This document shows positions 24,633 through 36,867 of a stretch of DNA of 64,000 nt, piece by piece. Positions within the stretch are counted from its first letter, which is position 1; every line of letters begins with the position of its first letter. The stretch is from Batillaria attramentaria (taxonomy: Eukaryota; Mollusca; Gastropoda; Batillariidae). Under the pieces are notes generated by a model. It was not told the DNA's origin. It did no database searches and was given only the letters and a program-made list of their open reading frames with translations. The translations under genes were made by a program, and so were the position numbers. The stretch covers positions 64,501 to 128,500 of the forward strand of contig JACVVK020000548.1 of NCBI GenBank assembly GCA_018292915.2, in the 5' to 3' direction.

Positions 24633-25556
24633 CAGTGGACGCCGGATATAAGCAACTCGGATATAAGAAAACTCGGTTATTGCCAACGAATTTTTTCCCC
24701 CCGGCCAAACTCTTCTTTATTATGTATTACAAAAACTCGGATACAAGAAACTCGCTTATAAGAAAACTCGGTTTTATGAAAGCAAATTTCTTGTCCCGCT
24801 TGATACAAAAACTCGGATATAAGAAACCGAAAGTACATTTCCAAGAAAATTTCACTCATTCTAAGAAACCGAAAGTACATTTCCAAGAAAATTTCACTCA
24901 TTCTAAGAAAACAGGTCAGGTCTGACGTCACTTAGGACAGGCACATGATTGCGCATGATCATGATTACATTATTCACTTTGAAAAGAAAAGAAAAAAAAA
25001 AAAAAACAACAACAACAAAAAAACTTGTGTTCCCAAAATTTTTCGTTGGTAAGACTAGATTATTCACTGAATAACTGAGGATTTCTCTCTCTCTCTCTCT
25101 CTTTCTCTCCTTAGCTCTTTTTGTTTGTTTGTTTGGTTGGTTGGTTGGTTGGTTGGTTGTTTGGTTTGGTTGGTTTTTTTCTTTCTTTTTGTTTTGTTTT
25201 TTGTTTACCACATGACCGCCAGCGCTACAGTTGGGAAGCAAAAACAGTATTTTCATGTTCAAACAAAAAAATCTGACATTGAAGGACACAAGCGCACTGG
25301 TGTATATTAACTCTACACATATATATTCTGTGCAGGTCTTTAAGAGAAACCAGATATTTCTTAATTTAATGCAAAACATACACGAACTGAGAAAAAAGAA
25401 ATGTTTTGCCTTTTTTTTCACTGAACTCGGTTATAGGAAATATTTTTCAAAATACTTTCTTATATCCGACTTTCAGATTATAAGAAAACTCGGATATATT
25501 AAACCAAAAAATTCCCCCCCCCCCCCCCTCGAGTTTCTTATAACCGGCGTATACTG
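24633..25556. mobile_element. Pogo/Tc1-like MITE, 924 bp
   Basis: Termini CAGTGGACGCCGGATATAAG (24633) and CAGTATACGCCGGTTATAAG (reverse complement of the end at 25556) are inverted repeats of about 28 bp. CAGT..ACTG ends and a TA on the right flank fit the pogo/Tigger branch of Tc1/mariner; the left flank is AA, so the TA duplication is imperfect. AACTCGGATATAAG-like motifs recur inside, in both orientations near the ends. No DDE transposase is present. A (TTGG)n tract is at 25130-25175. Confidence 0.65.
24820..24903. repeat. 42-bp perfect tandem duplication
   Basis: The unit begins TAAGAAACCGAAAGTACATT and is present twice in tandem, inside the pogo-like MITE. Confidence 0.9.
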
Positions 25557-26769
25557 TATACATGCACCTAACCTGAACATTAATTACACTGCTCTATACA
25601 ACTGCGATCAATGGGGGCAGTATGGTCACTTTGAAGACCCTAGCCCCACCACCTCCTCAAGATAGCCAGTATGCACAATTTCATTTAGAAATGTGCTATA
25701 TTTCCTCATAAATCACCTTACTTGGGAAAGTCAAGTAAAACAAAGTAACTTTACCCTGCAAAGTTACTCTTTCCTTGTGCCTTTGGATCAATTAGACCAT
25801 ACACTGCCCAACTGCCATTCAGTTTTCAAACGGTGAGTCAGTCTTCAATGGCTCCATCTACAAATACAAATGTTATTCCAGCTCTGTTTGCATCACATTG
25901 TTGGGAGTGTAGTCAAAGGAGGTCATCCTCCTATTCTCCCCAGTCTTCATCAATACACATAATTATCTCTAACACTTGCCGAAATATTGTGCTCCCTATA
26001 CTCCCTATTCAGGGAGACTGAAATGGCATTACTGGTTTCTACACATGAAGTCAACTGGAAAATCGCTATTTCATAAAATTGCAGTACCTGACAAATCTTC
26101 CCAATCGCAAATTTAAAGAAATGCCTGAACAGAGCAGCCCCAACACAACAGATGTCAGAAGCAACAAAACTGGGAATGAGGTATGTGTATAAGCTCACAA
26201 AGTTATCCAAAACAAAACAAAAAAATCATGAGACCAAGATCTTGATGGCTCTGTCTATGTGTGGATGGATGTGTGCAATGTATAAGAAGATGAAAAAGAA
26301 TATATTTACATGATAAATGAAAACACACTTTCATACTTGTGTGTTTATACACTTTTAAAACAGACAGTGGTATTGGTCACACTGAAACATATGCCAACCC
26401 TGTTGAGTTTGCTTTTTTTTTTCACCGCTGTCTTTTCATGAAAAGGGGGTGGGGGGGGGCAGTATGCTGACTTTCATGGCAAAACACTGCACATTGCAAG
26501 CTCACACACTAGCAGACGATGCAGCTGAGGACGACATGATTTCAGTCAGCCTGCAGAATGTGGAGTGTTCACGTACGTATCCAGCCATAAGCAGCAGAAA
26601 CCATGCCAGTCTGATCTCCATTTTCTGCATGTCAGTGCAGAAAATCACCCTTCTGTAAAACTAAAACTTCTGCTCAGATCTATTGGGAAATCAACTTATG
26701 GCACTTAGAAATTTACATCACTACACAGTACTAAAAAAAAAAAAAAAAAAAAGTAAACTGTTCGTACAA
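25557..26769. other. No gene recognised
   Basis: AT-rich sequence with a poly-A run at 26733-26751. The 62-86-residue frames lack any recognisable domain or codon signal. Confidence 0.4.
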
Positions 26770-26890
26770 ACCACTATCTACCACAGACAGACATGTTATG
26801 TACGTTTCTGATTCAGAAACACGCCTATTTTCACTCTGAAGACAGCCTGCCATCACTTGCGCCATTGAGGATCCCTCTGGCTTCATCACA
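26770..26890. repeat. Two-copy repeat, partner about 29362-29475
   Basis: GACATGTTATGTACGTTTCT to TGAGGATCCCTCTGG matches 29379-29471 with few changes. Confidence 0.75.
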
Positions 26891-26894
26891 GACC

Positions 26895-26955
26895 TAAAAA
26901 ATTTAGCCCGTCCTATGATGTTGTTTCCATTACTATGGAAACAACATAAAAAGAT
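26895..26955 (-). mobile_element. Family 2 terminal hairpin fragment
   Basis: Inverted form of the family 2 start: AAATTTAGCCCGTCCTATG then the hairpin 26918-26947 (ATGTTGTTTCCAT arms). Nothing else of the element remains. Confidence 0.75.
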
Positions 26956-27120
26956 AGACCCACCGACGCACGCTGCCACCGCTGCTTGCGAGTGTCGCTA
27001 TCGCGGCCATCTTGTGAATACCAGAACTCAGATGCTCTGTGTACAGGACGCCTCGTTCGAAATACAAAGTTCTTTAGAAAGACGTCATCAGAAATGTGAC
27101 GTAAGATAAAGCGGACCAAT

Positions 27121-27202
27121 GCTATGCGCGCTATGTAAACAGCTGATAGCGTCTAGCGAATGCTATGCGCGCTATGTAAACAGCTGATAGCGTCTGGCAC
27201 TT
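27121..27202. repeat. 41-bp tandem duplication
   Basis: GCTATGCGCGCTATGTAAAC with AGCTGATAGCGTCT occurs at 27121 and 27162. Confidence 0.9.
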
Positions 27203-27265
27203 CCAGGTACTCGCAACATGGCGCGCGGCGGCGTCACACTTCCAGCACCGCAGGGGGTCTATCTT

Positions 27266-27474
27266 TTTTTAATTGTTTCTCTATAGAGAAACAACTTTAT
27301 GAGACGGGGCAGATTTTGCTACGCGCAGCAGCAAGTTTCAGTGATACAAAACAAGACTGTGACGTTTCTCCACACAATACTTACTTTCACGCACACAGTG
27401 ACGTAACGAGATCTGCGTCATAGACACCTTACGTGCACACTTTGCTGCTGCGTTCTTTTTGGCGGGAATGACGT

Positions 27475-27536
<62 letters not shown>

Positions 27537-28493
27537 ACGGATGTAATGATGGCTATCTCCTAAACCACCTCGTTGGAGGCCTTTTTACTTTGAGATAAAA
27601 TGGGAATTCACCTTCTCCAGACCTACTTTTCACGATTTTTAGCCTACTGCATTTTCAAAAGAGTTATCGCCGATTTTTAAAAATCGGTCATGTTACGAAT
27701 TTTTTCGAAAAAAATGTTCAAATGGCTTCATTTTCTGAAATTGGGAAGATCATCCAATTATACTGCCTGTTTTCGTAGCACAGCTATGTAGCTCTGTCAG
27801 GTTTTGTGTGAGAAAAATATTTCCGAGGTAGGGGTGGTATGCATATAAAGCCAAATATCTATGAAAAGACTCCTTCAAATTACTCATCATTCCGGTATTT
27901 TTGTCACTTGTGCCAACTGCACATATGACATGAACTGCTGCACTATTATAGCTTTAGTATTAAGAATAGCAGAGCTTTTAGATAAACACATTTTTCACGT
28001 TTCTGCGAGAAGCGCCGGTCAAAAAAGTTCCAATTTTGCAATTTCGTAAGTACAAACCAAGGCACTTAAGTCCACGTTTCATCAGCTCTCTAGATCTTCC
28101 AGATTTTATGTCAAAATTAATTCAGTCACGGAAGTCACAAAAGCAACAAGGAAATCACAAGATATGTAGGAGTATCATCTGTCAGACGAGCAGCGTGGGG
28201 CTGACGTCAAATGTTTGGTTCGCAGACAAAATCTGCAAGTATCGCCACTGCTTCCGACATTTCATCAGCCCTCTAGATCTTCCAGATTTCATGTGAAAAA
28301 TAATTCAGTCGGAGAAGTCACAAAGCCAACAGGGAAATCACAAGACATGAACAAGCATTTTCAGACGATCTCAGTGCTGGAGGCTGACGTCGAAAGTTTA
28401 CTTCACGGAATTGACGTCATTTCTCTCTCTCTCTCTCTCTCTGTATGACGACCTGCCTGGGCTGACGTCAAATGTTTAGATCACGGAACTGAC

Positions 28494-28537
<44 letters not shown>

Positions 28538-28924
28538 GGAGCCAGGGTGGCCGAATGGTAGAGCGTTGGACTTTCAATGCTTGGGCCGAAAGTTCGAATC
28601 CTGGCCGCTGGGGCCAAATATTTGTGCTGGCCTTTTTCTCGTTGCCCCGTCTTTGATATCACCCTTATGTGGGGGAAAAGGACGTTAAACTCCTAAACAC
28701 CCACCCACCCACTCACCCACCCTCTCTCTCTGCCTCTCTCTCTCTCCCTCCCTTCTTCCTCCACCCGACCACACCCCCAGTCACGTGGCTAATCGGTCGA
28801 GGTCGTAGAGGATCTAGTGTCATTGGTAGAACTTGGAGAGGAAAGAACCGGCAACAATAACTACAAAGACAAAATAAAATGAAGTTTGGAGAAACAACTT
28901 TGTAGGACGGGGCCGTTCCTCCTT
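27266..28924 (-). mobile_element. Palindrome-ended element, family 1, copy D
   Basis: A full-length inverted copy. The terminal palindrome at 27271-27297 (one base changed) is at the low-coordinate end, then a (GT)n tract 27478-27534, the ~180-bp repeats and TGACGTCA sites, a SINE at 28536-28715, and the 5' end (CCGTTCCTCCTT) at 28924. Confidence 0.85.
28536..28715 (+). mobile_element. tRNA-derived SINE
   Basis: Head GGGTGGCCGAATGGTAGAGC, B box AGTTCGAATCC, body AAATATTTGTGCTGGCC, tail GGACGTTAAACTCC plus CCCA repeats. It is nested in copy D at the family-typical place. Confidence 0.85.
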
Positions 28925-30191
28925 GTTTTATCTGTGGGCTTCACAGCTGGTCAAGGTAGACTCCAGAGTGCAGTCCATTTTCGGCGGGGCGTGAAAATGT
29001 GACTGCTTACAGCCAGCGCCATTTTCAAAAATGGCGATTTTTTTTTAGAAAAGCGAAGACTTGTGTGTAATATGATTCGATTTGAAACGAAGTCTTGAAT
29101 ATCCGACCACTTTTCGTTTGGGCAAAAACTTTGTCAGCGGACAATTATTGTTGCGCTTTGATGGCACTGTTTACATGGTACACTGATCCAACAGGATGTG
29201 AGTAAACGGCAAGGGGGTTGCACTCTAACAGGCAAAGGTGTTGCACTCTACAGGCAAGTATTATTGCACGGTGCAGACGATCACGTACCTGCCTTGTGGT
29301 GGAATAAGAGACGATTACAAAAGCATACACACCCGTGCTCTAGGAGTGAATGTAATAATAGATCTGTCCATTCAGACAGAGACATGTTATGTATGTCTCT
29401 GATTCAGAAACACGCATACTTTCACTCTGAAGACAGCCTGCCATCACTTGCGCCATTGAGGATCCCTCTGGGTTCAAAGCTGGTCAAGGATGACATAGTG
29501 CGCGACCTTGTGTTTGAGAGCACCGAGACAATTTAGGCCCGTCACGGTAGCGCAGTGAGCGCCATTTCCCAACCGTGCACAGAGGTACTTTCCACTGAAA
29601 GACTCTGTGCCCCAGAGAGTGCTGGTCAAGGATGACATAGTGCGCGACCTTGTGTTTGAGAGCACCGAGACAATTTAGGCCCGTCAAAGTAGCGCAGTGA
29701 GCGTCATTTCCCCCACCGTTCACAGAGGTACTTTCCACTGAAAGACTCTGTGCCCCAGAGAGTGTAACAATAAGTTCATTCCCTTTTTTCGCTGTGCGCC
29801 ATAAGGGATCCCATTCTAACTTCCGCAGACGGCCCGTTGAAGCCGTGAACATTTCAATCAAGTTCAGCTAGCAAACATCATCGTACAGCTTAGGTACGCT
29901 CTCATTTTTCTTATATTAGCCTGACGTTTTCCTATGCTTAGCCACCACGCAAAATATGTAGCCACCAAAAAGTTTGTTCGCTTGGATCCCTAACCCAGCA
30001 TGTGACTTCCCCAATCACTGATGGGTTACCGAACTAACACAACCGCTACTAAATCTAGAATGATTTAGCTACAAGTACCATACAGTTTCATACCTGAAAA
30101 GATTCGTAGAAGTCTGCATGTGCCCAAAAAGCATTCAAAATCTACGCGCCGTGGTCATACACGATGGAGGCTTTGGTTCTCGATAATCTTG
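28925..30191. other. No gene; duplicated blocks
   Basis: Holds the partner of 24196-24292 (28985-29102), the partner of 26770-26890 (29362-29475) and the tandem duplication 29479-29763. The remainder is unassigned. Confidence 0.5.
29479..29763. repeat. 142-bp tandem duplication
   Basis: GCTGGTCAAGGATGACATAG occurs at 29479 and 29621, and the following ~120 bp repeat closely, each ending CTCTGTGCCCCAGAGAGTG. Confidence 0.9.
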
Positions 30192-30701
30192 GTAATCTGG
30201 AAGATCTAGAGAGCTGGTGAAACGTGGACTTGAATGCCTTGGAATGTACTTACGAAATTGCAGAATGGGAACTTTTTTGACAGGCGCTTCTCGCAGAAAG
30301 TTGAACAGAAATTAATGTTTATCTAAAAGCTCTGTTATTCTTAATACTAAAGCTATAATAGTGCAGTAGTTTCTTGTCATATGTGCAGTTGTTACACGTG
30401 ACAAAAATGCCGGGATGGTGAGTAATTTGAAGGAGTCGTTTTCATAGGTAATTGGCCTTATACGCAAACGACACCTACCTCAGAATTTTTTTTCCACAAA
30501 ACCTGTCAGAGCTACAGAGCTGTGCTACGAACCTATTCAGTATAATTGGATGAACTTCCAAAATCTACAAAATGAAGGCATTTGAACATTTCTTTTTTTT
30601 CGTAAAAATACGTTACATGGCCGATTTCTTTAAATGGGCGATAACTCTCCTAAAAATGTAGCAAGAGAAAAATCGTGAAACGTACCTCTGGAGCAGGTGT
30701 T
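30192..30701 (+). mobile_element. Family 1 element, internal fragment
   Basis: Matches the middle and right part of family 1, from AATCTGGAAGATCTAGAG to the AAATCGTGAAACGTACCTCT segment, without either terminus. Confidence 0.75.
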
Positions 30702-31644
30702 TCTCCACGTGTAATTTCGTTCTACCATATCATCTTGGGTCTGCGATGGAAAACCGAAAGCCAATGTCGGAAGTTGCAGCCATGGAAGCGCAGCTACGAG
30801 TGCTTGTCGCTAGTAATCAAACTGATCCTGTGCAGTCGTACGTGGTCATACCTACCACGTCTGTTGCATTTCTGTTCTGTCTTCCAAATACTGAAGTGTG
30901 TGGAATTCTTTCACTTTTCTTTGACTGCCAGGCAGACGGAAATGTGTCTCTGTGACATGATGAAATACTGACTTTCGTGGCTTCTTCGCCGGATGTAGGG
31001 TCGTTGCGCAAGGGAAACTACTCTTCTGTGTGCCAACGGACTAACAACCGTTGTTGATGAAAACATCCACGCATCACCCAACACTCTCAAATACTAGTGT
31101 AGTCGTGAATGATCGATATGAATGTTTTCCGGTGCATTTCACGTCATTCGATTTTGTCATTTGTGTTGCAGTACTCAATGTTGAATGACTGAATTGTAAT
31201 TTCATCTCGGTTTTGGAAGCCGAGACAGATGGTTTACGTGCGGTTGCCTCTTACCTTTGTTTTTCGATCAGATGTCTCGATCCGTCACGCTTTCAGTGGC
31301 GCCGGACGTTTTGGCGATGTGGCATTCTTCTTTCGTTTTGAGATCACAGTGTATGCGTTGCCACTGAAATGCCCAGAACACACTCTGTCACCAGGCCCTC
31401 ACCGCTAGAGTCTCTGTATCAACTCTCAGTCAGTGTCAGCAGTAGCTCAGTAATAGGATCTACCTTTTTTTTTTTCTTTTTTTTTGCAACTTTTGTTCAC
31501 ACGAAAATGCTAGGGTGTTTGGAGGCAACCTAGAGTGATCAGATGACAAAGTGGTCCCTTCTTTCTGTTCAAAGGCAAATTTTTTTTGGAAATTCGACAA
31601 AAAAATCAGTATGGACGGGACCTTTAACGTTACATCAACAAAAG
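30702..31644. other. No gene recognised
   Basis: A 98-residue frame (30675-30971) overlaps the family 1 fragment and has no recognisable domain. A T-rich run lies at 31466-31483. Confidence 0.4.
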
Positions 31645-31653
31645 ACGATGGTG

Positions 31654-31836
31654 CGTGAAGGGGGGGGGGGGTGTTTGGGGGTTTAAAGTCCTTTTCCACC
31701 ACATACGGGTGATATCAAAGACGGGGCAACGATGAAAAAGCCAGCACAAATATTTGGCCCCAGCCGGGATACGAACTCACGACCCGATCAGCGTCAGAAG
31801 TCCAACGCTCTACCATTCGGCCACCCCCGGCTCCCC
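31654..31836 (-). mobile_element. tRNA-derived SINE with ~9-bp target duplication
   Basis: ACGATGGTG at 31645-31653 and again at 31837-31845 brackets the SINE. A poly-G run follows the left repeat. Confidence 0.85.
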
Positions 31837-31903
31837 ACGATGGTGTGCAGCAGCAGTTTGTCAGCTTAAATTCCTAAAGCAGCATGCGGGTGTAACACGA
31901 CAA

Positions 31904-32133
31904 ACTATAGAGAAACAACTTTATAGCATGGGGGCAGATTCCGCAGCACATCGACGTATAGATCTAGATCTATACGTCTGTGGCGCAGCAGCAAGTTTCA
32001 GTGAAACAAAACAAGACTGTGACGTTTCTCCAGACAATACATACTTTCACGCACACAGTGACGTAACGAAATTTGCGTCACAGACACCTTACGTGCACAC
32101 TATGCTGCTGCGTTCTTTTTGGCGGAGTTGTGC

Positions 32134-32191
<58 letters not shown>

Positions 32192-33278
32192 GATGCAATC
32201 ATGGCTATCTCCTAAACCATCTCGTTGAAGGGCTCCGTGATTTGAGATGAAGTGGGCAGTCACATTCTCCAGCCCTGAGGCCGGCATTTGACTATTTTTC
32301 TCTTGCCGCATTTTTAGAAAAGTTATCGCCCATTTGAAAAAAAAATCTGTCATGTTACGGTTTTTTTTTTCGAAAAAAGAAGTTCCAATTCCTATATTTT
32401 CTACAGTTTTGAAGTTCATCCAATTTTATTGACTGCATTCGTAGCACAGCTCTGTAGCTCTGATAGATTTCGTGTAAAAAAAAAAATATTTCCGAGGTAG
32501 GGGTGGTTTACATATATAAGGCCATAATATCTATGAAAAGACACCTTCAAATTACTCATCATCTCGGCATTTTTTTTCACGTGTGACAACTGCACATATG
32601 ACAAACTACTGCACTATTATACCTTTAGTATTAAGAATAACAGAGCTTTCAGATAAAGATAGTTTTTCAAGTTTCTGCGAGAAGCGCCGGTCAATAAAGT
32701 TCCAATTTTGCAATTTCGTAAGTGCAATCCAAGGCATTCAATTCCACGTTTCACCAGCTCTCTAGATCTTCCAGATTTTATGTAAAAATATTAATTCAGT
32801 CACAGAAGTCACAAAAGCAACAAGGAAATCACAAGATATAAAGAAGTATCATCTGTGAGACGAGCAGCGTGAGGCTGACGTCAAATGTTTGGTTCACAGA
32901 AAAAAAAAAAAAAAAAAATCTGCAAGTATCGTCACTGCTCCCGACATTTCACCAGCCGTCTAGATCTTCCAGATTTCATGTGAAAAATAATTCCGTCGGG
33001 GAAGTCACAAAGCCAGCAGGGAAATCACAACACATGAACAAGCATCCTCAGACGATCTCCGTGCTAGAGGCCTACGTCAAATGTTTAGAACACGGAATTG
33101 ACGTCATCTCTCTCTCTCTCTCTCCAACCCCCGTCATGTGGATAATCGGTCGAGGTCGTCGCGGACCTAGTGTCATTGGTAGGACTTGAAGAGGGGAGAA
33201 CCGGCAACAATAACAACAAAACAGACCAAAAACATGGAATTTAGAGAAACAACTTTGTAGGACGGGGCCGTTCCTCCT
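31904..33278 (-). mobile_element. Palindrome-ended element, family 1, copy E
   Basis: Inverted copy with half of the terminal palindrome (31905-31922) lost. It contains a (GT)n tract 32137-32188, TGACGTCA sites and the 5' end GGACGGGGCCGTTCCTCC at 33278. It lacks the SINE seen in A, C and D. A 34-bp palindromic insertion is at 31947-31980. Confidence 0.8.
31939..31988. repeat. 34-bp palindromic insertion (type CATCGACG) with 7-8 bp target duplication
   Basis: CGCAGCA occurs before (31939-31945) and after (31982-31988) an insertion bounded by CATCGACGTATAGATC and GATCTATACGTCTGTG. Other family 1 copies have no insertion at this place. A near-identical insertion sits in the LINE at 56912-56945. 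Confidence 0.75.
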
Positions 33279-33434
33279 GTTGTTGTTGTTGTTGTTGTTG
33301 TTTTTGTTTTTCGGAGTATTTTTTTTTTGGGGGGGGGGGGGGGGGATTTATTTATGTATTTATTTATGGCTTAACGCCGCGCAGTCAAGGAACAATAGTT
33401 CGCGGCTAAAATTTTAGGGGAGTAAGTTACACCG

Positions 33435-33605
33435 GGTGAGTGGGTGTTTGGGTGTTTAACGTCCTTTTCCACCACGTAAAGGTGTTATCAAAGAGGGGCC
33501 AACGAGAAAAAGGCCAGCACAAACATTTGGCCCCAGTCGGGATTCGAACTCACGACGCGAGCATTGAAAGTCCAACGCTCTACCATTCGGCCACGCCGTC
33601 TCCCC
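33435..33605 (-). mobile_element. tRNA-derived SINE
   Basis: Complete minus-strand copy, tail at the left (GTGTTTAACGTCC) and A box at the right (CCATTCGGCCA). Poly-G and (TTTA)n low-complexity sequence precedes it at 33331-33366. Confidence 0.85.
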
Positions 33606-33630
33606 CATATTACACGGGGCAGCAGATCTT

Positions 33631-33715
33631 CGGTCACTGGACATACTCGCAGATCCAGAAAACGAAGTTGTTTCATTGACCTCGAAACTTTTACTCTTAA
33701 CACGCTCCAAGCGTG
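33631..33715 (-). pseudogene. Fragment of a GRL101-like LRR exon
   Basis: The minus strand resembles the receptor's LRR-coding segment at 42631-42714: both contain CTTGGAG-GTGTT-AG-GT, CTGGATCTGCGAG and ATGTCC at matching spacing, roughly three-quarters identical. The frame is broken relative to the receptor, so it encodes no LRR. It is a decayed piece of a paralogous receptor gene or a copied fragment. Confidence 0.6.
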
Positions 33716-34216
33716 GATAAAATCAAAAGTTATCTTTCAGAACCTCCAACATTCTTGCCCTCCGATCGCCGCCTCTGAGCCACAACTAGAAGCAGACCAC
33801 TTCTTGCCCAATCTGACACCAAGCCGCGCGTCGCAAGGGTAAACGCGCTTACTTATAAACAAATGTAATCGAAATGGAAAATTCCCTTTCTCATACGCCC
33901 GTTTATAAGCATCTGTCCTGGCTAAACGATAAACTAAAACATCTGTGGTAAAAACATTCAAACAACGAATCGAACTATGGAGAATATTTATGTGCTGTAA
34001 TGTCATACATGCTTAAAGTCAAAGCAAAGTTCAAACAAAAATGAATTTAAAAAATAAAATAAAATAAAATAAAATAAAATAAAATAAAATAAAATAAAAT
34101 AAAATAAAATCCTCGGGAAGAAAATAGCGCTCGAAACATTAACAACTTGCAGATTAAAAAAAAAAAATCCCGTCACGAGAAAAAACAAAACAAAAAAAAA
34201 CCGAAGTTGGTGCGCG

Positions 34217-34247
<31 letters not shown>

Positions 34248-35781
34248 CACTCTTACCCATCCCTCAACCCTGCACACCCTACATTAAAAAAAAGGGAAAA
34301 AAAAAGCACAGATAAAATGGAATACGACACAATTCTATCGCCGATCCCTGTAACTGCCATTCACTTAGAGCAGAATAAAGAAAAAGCTTCAAGCTTAGCC
34401 ATGAAAAGAACAACAACCACCCCCCCCCCAAAAAAAAAAAAATAAAAATATAAAAAATAAATAAAATAAAATACTGATGAACCTGCTGTGCTGCGTTTGC
34501 AAACAAAAGAATGGTTCCTCGTGATGCCGGCAAAGACCGGGATCAATAAAAAATGTGGAGAGTCGAGTCGAGTGACGCAGAATGTTACTAGATAGTGTCT
34601 TTTGTTATCCTCACTCCCACCGTGAATGAGATATAGGAAAACAAAGCAATGACAGAAAATCCCCTGAAATAACTACTCATAAAAATGCTGGGACAACTAC
34701 TTCTTATCTTTGATTCTTTCTTCTTTTCTGTTCTTTCTTTCGATCCCGGTTGGGGCCAAATATTTGTGCTGGCTTTTTCATCGTTGCCCCGTCTTTGATA
34801 TCACCCTTTGTGGTGGAAAAGGACGTTAAACCCCCAAACACCCACCCACCCACCTGTTCTTTCTTCTTTTTCTGTTTTCTTTTCTTTAAGTCCAACAAGT
34901 AAAGGGCCTCCTATGAGGCCCAGCAGTCACAGTCTGTTGTCTTATTTGAAGTCTTGAACAGAAAACCAGAAAATGACTGCACGGAACGGAGTATTTACAG
35001 CCCAGCTAAACAAGGATTTAGTGAAATACATCGTGTTAAAAACAGCCCACGTTCTGTCGCTAAGCCGTTCCTCTCTTGTTCAGGTCCCCCCCCCCCCCCC
35101 ACCGAAGAAGCCGTCAGAGGCTGTTTTCGTCACACTGTCGCTGAAAAAGTGCCCTGAATAAGCAGGTGATCGCCTACGTCCCTTGCACAGCTCTGAAGTC
35201 AAGCTTGTTACGCATAGCAACGTGATTCTGCCGGCAATCTGCGGCAGCAATGGGTTTCATATCATGTGACGGTCAAGAATGATGTCAAGGTCAAGTAAAA
35301 GGATCACGTAACCTTTTCCATAATCCTTTGCTCACGCCAAATCAAGTGTATCACCTAAAACAAATGACGTTGTGTCGTATCTGCGTCTGGTTTACTTGCT
35401 GGCGCGTTGTGGTATGTGCGGGGGGCTACACAGAAGCAATCAATTTGAGGTTGGAATTTTAGGGCAACAAAGTTGTTTCCTTTTGACAGAGTTACTTCGT
35501 TCATGCATGATTGACAGGTGTGGTCGCTAGGTAGACCGGGCTACGCTTTGAACTTACACTAATATGACAACATACGGGGATTTTCCGGGATCCGACGATG
35601 CTCCTTGATTACAGGTGAGTAAGAGCATAATTATCTAAAAGGCGCTTATTAGGTATGAGGTATGAGGTATAAAAAACCGCTGCACGGGTTTCTTTTACAA
35701 CTTACCTTTACTAAGTGCATTTAAAACCGTGATACCGGCTTTAGCTTTAGAGTTCCGTCCAACCTTCCGTTGTTTCTCTTT
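33716..35781. other. No gene; microsatellites and a SINE piece
   Basis: (AAAAT)n at about 34046-34110, (GA)n at 34219-34244, A/C-rich runs at 34420-34475. GGATCAATAAAAAATGTGGA at 34540 resembles 7961. Nothing coding is recognised. Confidence 0.5.
34738..34855 (+). mobile_element. SINE fragment (body and tail)
   Basis: Begins in the B-box region (CGATCCCGGTTGGGGCC) and runs through TTTGTGCTGGCTTTTTCATC to CCCAAACACCCACCC. The tRNA head is missing. Confidence 0.8.
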
Positions 35782-36001
35782 ATGCTGTTTCCATAGTAAT
35801 GGAAACAACATTATAAGACGGGCCAATATTTCCATGTTCAAAGATAAGGTTGGTTGTTTGGGTTTTTTTTTTTTTTTTCTCACATACGCACGTTGCTTTC
35901 ATTCTCCGCACAGTCGTGATGCAAGTGTAACTTTGAGAATGGCGTCAATGTTACTGGTGGGCATGGTGTACCTGAACGTACTTCTCCGCTGCACTGAGTG
36001 C

Positions 36002-36041
<40 letters not shown>

Positions 36042-36580
36042 TCAGGCCTGTATCTCCGAAAATACCCAACCGATTCTCTTCAAATTTGGGGTGTCTTGAT
36101 AAATCAAGATCTTTGAATCTGTGATTGTACAGATGATTTGTGAGTTATCGCACTTTTGAGAAAAGTTGGTTGTCTGGCGTTTACAGGCGTAAAATGTGAC
36201 CCTCCACCACGAAACTTCTTATGCTATTTGTTCATGTTACAAAACGACTTATTTCGTAGTGGAGGGTCACAAATTTATTTCGATCACTCCAGATTTGGGA
36301 TGTTCATAGAATGAATACGGACTCTGAAGAGAGTGAATTTTAGAAATGGTCGCTCTTATAGTTTTGATGTAAACCATACCTCAGTTGACATCGCAGGTGA
36401 GTCCAGTTTAGATGCCTGTATCTTTTTTTCCGAATTTCACTATTTGCAGACGTGGAAAGCGGGAATTCCATCGATGTACTGGGTTTTGTTTTTGTCACTG
36501 CATGACTCTCACTCAGCATCATAATAGAGTGAGAGCACATCACAGAGCTCTCAATGGAGCATACGCACGAAAGCTTGCGC

Positions 36581-36627
<47 letters not shown>

Positions 36628-36810
36628 CGCGCGCTCGCGCAGCTGTCATAACACATGGTGAGGAAACGTTCGCAGACTTTTCTGTTAAACATATTGATTG
36701 ACGGTATTAATTCGATCTTTACATGCAGCAGCGACACTTCAGTTTCATGGGGCTGCTTTCATTGCAAGAATCGTATCATAGGGATTACGCCAAATGTATC
36801 ATGCCAGTGA
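35782..36810 (+). mobile_element. Palindrome-ended element, family 2, copy 2
   Basis: Starts with the hairpin 35782-35811 and TAAGACGGGCCAATATTTCC. It then parallels 10773-12300: CGCACGTTGCTTTCATT, a (GT)n tract 36006-36038, CCGAAAATACCCAACCGATT, TTCATGGGGCTGCTTTCATT. It is shorter than copy 1 because only one internal ~300-bp unit is complete. Confidence 0.7.
36196..36270. repeat. 75-bp fold-back insertion
   Basis: Arms GTGACCCTCCACCACGAAA (36196-36214) and its inverted copy (36252-36270) differ at one base. Compared with the other family 2 copy (GGCGTAATATTTATTT), the hairpin is an insertion flanked by AAAT. Confidence 0.75.
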
Positions 36811-36867
36811 GTGGCCCAATGGTAGAGCGTTGGACTCTCAATGTTCGGGTCGTGAGTTCGAATCCCG
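36811..36867 (+). mobile_element. SINE tRNA-like head only
   Basis: GTGGCCCAATGGTAGAGCG and GAGTTCGAATCCCGCCG carry the A and B boxes. The body is absent; the sequence runs straight into the THAP-element fragment. Confidence 0.7.
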
